Below, one piece after another: positions 60,886 to 64,000 of a stretch of 64,000 nt of DNA (the stretch's first letter is position 1; each line of letters begins with the position of its first letter). Both the position numbers and the translations under genes were made by a program. Source of the DNA: Paraglaciecola mesophila KMM 241 (GTDB lineage: Bacteria > Pseudomonadota > Gammaproteobacteria > Enterobacterales > Alteromonadaceae); contig NZ_BAEP01000064.1 in the NCBI RefSeq assembly GCF_000315015.1, positions 1 to 64,000 of the forward strand. Reading direction: 5' to 3'. Below the pieces are notes generated by a model. That model ran no database searches. It saw nothing but the letters and a program-made list of their open reading frames with translations, and was not told the origin of the DNA.

Positions 60886-62913
60886 TTATTTTACTTTCAT
60901 GCCGGGTTGTGCGCCCTCATGTGGCTCCATGATCCACAAGTCTTTACCACCAGGTCCTGCAGCTAGTACCATGCCTTCAGACATGCCAAAACGCATTTTA
61001 CGCGGCGCTAGGTTTGCCACCATAACAGTTAACTTACCGACTAAATCTTCTGGCTGATACGCAGATTTAATGCCTGCAAATACTTGGCGTGTTTCGCCGC
61101 CTAAATCTAGCTCGAGGCGCAGTAACTTGTCTGCTTTTTCGACGTGTTCAGCGACCACTATTTTAGCAATACGCAAGTCTATTTTTGCGAAGTCATCAAA
61201 TTCGATGGTGTCACTGATAGGATCTTTTACCAGTGGGCTGTTTGGGTCTAGGGTCACGGTAGGTGCTAGGTTTTCTTTAGAGTCATCTACCATCGCATTC
61301 ACTTTGTCCATATCGACGCGCTGCATCAAGGCTTTGAATTTATTAATTTCATGCCCAGTCAATACGGTTTGTGCACTGCTCCAGCTCAAATTATCGTTCA
61401 AAAACGCTTCTGCTTGCTCTGCTAATTTAGGCACCACTGGCTTTAAGTACACCATTAATAAGCGGAACAAGTTGATACCCAATGAACACACATCATGAGT
61501 AAACGCTTGTTTGCTTTCGTCTTTAATCGTGACCCAAGGCGCGTTGGCATCAATGAACTGGTTCGCCTTGTCCGCTAGTGCCATAATCTCACGAATGGCT
61601 TTGTGGTATTGGCGCTCTTCAAATGCTTGGGCGATGCTTGCTTGGGCGTTTTGAAATTCAGCTACTAGCTCTGGCTCAAGCACGTTGTCGGACAACTTGC
61701 CGTCGAAGCGTTTTGTGATAAAGCTAGCACAGCGACTGGCGATGTTAACGACTTTGCCCACTAAGTCTGAATTTACTTTTTGCGCAAAATCTTCGAAATT
61801 AAGGTCGATATCTGTCACGTTCGCGCCCAGTTTAGAGGCGAAGTAATACCGTAGATACTCAGGATTCAAATGCTCTAAATAAGTACGACCCTTAATAAAG
61901 GTACCTTTTGATTTAGACATTTTCGCACCGTTAACGGTGACAAAACCGTGTACGTTGACGCCAGTCGGCTTTCTGAAGCCGGCGCCTTCAAGCATGGCGG
62001 GCCAAAATAGGCAGTGGAAATAGGTGATGTCTTTGCCTATGAAGTGGTATAGCTCCGCGTCTGAGTCAGCGCCCCAGTATTCATCAAAGTTAATACCGCT
62101 GCGGTCACACAAGTTTTTAAAGCTCGCCATATAACCCACTGGTGCATCAACCCATACATAAAAGAATTTATTGGGTGCACCAGGAATTTCAAAACCGAAG
62201 TAAGGTGCGTCACGACTGATATCCCACTGCTGTAGGCCTTTTTCAAACCATTCTTCAAGCTTGTTGCTAATTTCGCTTTGCAGTGCATCACTTTTTAGCC
62301 ATGTTTGTAGCATGTCTGAAAATTGCGGTAAGTCGAAGAAGAAGTGCTCTGAGTCTTTTAAAATCGGCGTCGCGCCTGAAACCACTGAGCGTGGGTTCTT
62401 CATTTCTGTTGGGTCGTAAGTCGCCCCGCAGTTATCACAGCTATCACCGTTTTGATCTTCAGCACCACAGCTAGGGCAAGTGCCTTTTACGAAACGGTCT
62501 GGTAAAAACATTTTCTTTTCAGGGTCAAACAACTGGCTGATAGTGCGCTTTGAAATATATCCAGCATCATTTAAGCGGTTGTAAATCAGTTCTGAAAGCT
62601 CTTTGTTTTCATCACTGTGGGTAACGTGGTAGTTGTCATACTCTACGAAGAAGTCGAGCAAATCTTGGTGATGCTCAGCACGAGTACGGGCTACCATTTC
62701 TTCTGGTGTGATACCTAGCTCTTGGGCTTTGAGCATAACGGGCGTACCATGTGCATCGTCGGCACATACACTGTATATTTCGTGGCCACACATTCGTTGA
62801 AAACGCGTCCAAATATCCGTTTGGATATGCTCTAAAAGGTGACCCAAGTGAATGGAGCCATTTGCATAGGGAAGGGCGCTGGTAACAAGAATTTTACGTG
62901 GTTGTGACGACAT
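60886..62913 (-). CDS. metG: Methionine--tRNA ligase
   Basis: The 675-residue class I synthetase charges tRNA-Met. It has the HIGH-type motif HLGH ([15 protein letters not shown]), a zinc-knuckle region with two CxxC motifs ([18 protein letters not shown]), the KMSKS loop ([10 protein letters not shown]), an anticodon-binding helical domain and a C-terminal tRNA-binding (EMAP-like) domain ([35 protein letters not shown]). The length is that of the dimeric Escherichia coli type. It is divergent from mrp, the usual neighbour in gammaproteobacteria. Confidence 0.97.
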   Translation of the reverse strand: MSSQPRKILVTSALPYANGSIHLGHLLEHIQTDIWTRFQRMCGHEIYSVCADDAHGTPVMLKAQELGITPEEMVARTRAEHHQDLLDFFVEYDNYHVTHSDENKELSELIYNRLNDAGYISKRTISQLFDPEKKMFLPDRFVKGTCPSCGAEDQNGDSCDNCGATYDPTEMKNPRSVVSGATPILKDSEHFFFDLPQFSDMLQTWLKSDALQSEISNKLEEWFEKGLQQWDISRDAPYFGFEIPGAPNKFFYVWVDAPVGYMASFKNLCDRSGINFDEYWGADSDAELYHFIGKDITYFHCLFWPAMLEGAGFRKPTGVNVHGFVTVNGAKMSKSKGTFIKGRTYLEHLNPEYLRYYFASKLGANVTDIDLNFEDFAQKVNSDLVGKVVNIASRCASFITKRFDGKLSDNVLEPELVAEFQNAQASIAQAFEERQYHKAIREIMALADKANQFIDANAPWVTIKDESKQAFTHDVCSLGINLFRLLMVYLKPVVPKLAEQAEAFLNDNLSWSSAQTVLTGHEINKFKALMQRVDMDKVNAMVDDSKENLAPTVTLDPNSPLVKDPISDTIEFDDFAKIDLRIAKIVVAEHVEKADKLLRLELDLGGETRQVFAGIKSAYQPEDLVGKLTVMVANLAPRKMRFGMSEGMVLAAGPGGKDLWIMEPHEGAQPGMKVK

Positions 62914-63031
62914 GTTTATTTCGGTTTCTTCGTTTAATTAAAAAGGCCGCAAATGGTATCGAAAATAAGCCGCCATTGCATTAGCTAATAGCTACCTAGC
63001 GCCAAAATCATCGTTATTAAGTAGGAGTGTC

Positions 63032-64000
63032 ATGTTATTTAGCCGTTCAACACCAGAGCAAAAACGCCAGTCATTGGTCTCAAAGCAACTCGCGGCACAA
63101 TTCGAACTCACTGATAAACATGTCGGTACTTGGGTGACGGTCTCAGGTGATGATGTTCTTATCACCTTACCCTTTGCTGCCGCAACGGTTCATGATGCGC
63201 TAACAGCGCATATTAAAAAGGCGGCACACGAGGAAAATCTGCCTATACAAAACATAGTCATCGAAACCGACATTCAAGCATCGCCGACCAAAGTCGCTAA
63301 AGTCACTAACATTAAAAACATCATTGCCGTTGCTTCAGGTAAAGGCGGGGTAGGTAAGTCAACCACCAGTGTGAACATTGCTTATGCATTAATGGCGCAA
63401 GGGGCAAAAGTGGGGCTGCTAGATGCCGATATTTACGGCCCTTCCATTCCGATTATGTTAGGCAATACCGACTCAACGCCAGCTTCTCGAGATGATAAAA
63501 CCATAATACCTTTTGCAGCCCACGGCTTGGTTGCAAGCTCTATTGGTTATTTTGTGCCAGCTGAAAACGCGACAGTGTGGCGCGGGCCAATGGCCAGTAA
63601 AGCCCTTGAACAATTATTGCGTGAAACAGGCTGGCCAGAGTTAGATTACTTGATTGTTGATATGCCGCCGGGCACAGGGGACATACAATTAACGCTCGCC
63701 CAGCAAATGCCGGTAAGCGCGGCCGTGATCGTGACTACCCCACAAGATTTAGCAGTAGCAGATGCCAGTAAAGGCATTGCCATGTTTAATAAGGTCGATG
63801 TGCCTGTGCTGGGCCTAATTGAGAATATGAGCCTATACATTTGCCCGAAGTGCGGACACCAAGACCATATATTCGATAAAGATGGGGGCGTTGAACTTGC
63901 CAAGCGAAATAAGGTGCCGCTGTTAGGGCAATTACCCTTGAATGTTAAAATTCGACAGCACACAGATGAGGGCACACCCCTATTGGTGGCTGAACCTCAT
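63032..64000 (+). CDS. mrp: Mrp/ApbC iron-sulfur carrier ATPase (3' end outside window)
   Basis: The visible 323 codons run open to the window edge. The P-loop ATPase of the Mrp/ApbC family loads [4Fe-4S] clusters onto target proteins. It has the deviant Walker A SGKGGVGKS (102-110), DADIYGPSIP, DMPPGTGDIQLTL, TTPQDLAVADASKG and the CPKC pair (Cys271, Cys274) that binds the cluster. An N-terminal domain of about 95 residues precedes the ATPase. The ATG at 63032 has AGGAGTGTC before it. The stop lies outside the window; little of the family's usual length is missing. It is divergent from metG, the common arrangement. Confidence 0.95.
   Translation, partial: MLFSRSTPEQKRQSLVSKQLAAQFELTDKHVGTWVTVSGDDVLITLPFAAATVHDALTAHIKKAAHEENLPIQNIVIETDIQASPTKVAKVTNIKNIIAVASGKGGVGKSTTSVNIAYALMAQGAKVGLLDADIYGPSIPIMLGNTDSTPASRDDKTIIPFAAHGLVASSIGYFVPAENATVWRGPMASKALEQLLRETGWPELDYLIVDMPPGTGDIQLTLAQQMPVSAAVIVTTPQDLAVADASKGIAMFNKVDVPVLGLIENMSLYICPKCGHQDHIFDKDGGVELAKRNKVPLLGQLPLNVKIRQHTDEGTPLLVAEPH

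Overview
The window looks like a chromosomal segment of a marine gammaproteobacterium of the Alteromonadaceae, most likely Paraglaciecola/Glaciecola-like. This rests on overall protein character, the marine polysaccharide-type esterase and DUF1080 genes, and neighbourhoods such as gloB beside a YafS-like methyltransferase and metG beside mrp. No search was run, so the genus is an impression. No tRNA, rRNA or CRISPR array was seen.

Region 1 (1-6500) is accessory and decaying. It opens with the distal end of an integron cassette array. Three cassettes can be delimited because each cassette's R'' box is the exact reverse complement of the GTTNNNN at its own left boundary. An IS10-like element with a nonsense-disrupted transposase sits inside the first attC. 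An IS110-type transposase remnant cuts off the last attC. A UvrD-family helicase with a single-base frameshift follows. No integrase gene is in the window.

Region 2 (6785-10934) carries a DUF1080 lipoprotein, a sialate O-acetylesterase-like enzyme, a DUF3291 protein and a YCII protein.

Region 3 (11100-37600) is the main interest: an island for PQQ-dependent, probably lanthanide-dependent, alcohol oxidation. Leftward run cytochrome c (PedF type), a XoxJ/MxaJ-like binding protein and a quinoprotein alcohol dehydrogenase with the Asp-x-Asp signature of lanthanide enzymes. Rightward run a four-gene ABC system matching PedA1-A2-B-C (implicated in rare-earth uptake in Pseudomonas putida), two TonB-dependent receptors (one with a very acidic, Cys-flanked segment), a second NitT/TauT-like ABC transporter, a DUF3422 membrane protein and a porin. 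Control genes follow: a LuxR-type response regulator, a hybrid kinase and a FIST protein matching the NahK/NosP nitric-oxide pair, a NosR/NirI-like flavin/Fe-S membrane protein, and an ExaC-type aldehyde dehydrogenase. A motif with core CTTTAG inside near-dyad arms recurs upstream of the cytochrome/ABC divergon, the first TonB receptor and the aldehyde dehydrogenase. Weaker versions lie upstream of the dehydrogenase and the porin. It is a candidate operator for the island. No pqq biosynthesis genes are present in the window.

Region 4 (37800-64000) is mostly housekeeping: an SDR-like protein, hibernation factor HPF, a LysR regulator, asnS, cysteine synthase beside an Lrp/AsnC regulator, an NhaC antiporter, gamma-glutamyltransferase, two tandem paralogous alkaline phosphatases, lpxH, ppiB, cysS, an exported VOC protein, mltD, gloB, a YafS-like methyltransferase, metG and the 5' part of mrp/apbC. 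Two short tandem-repeat patches (13-bp and 16-bp periods) flank the VOC gene.
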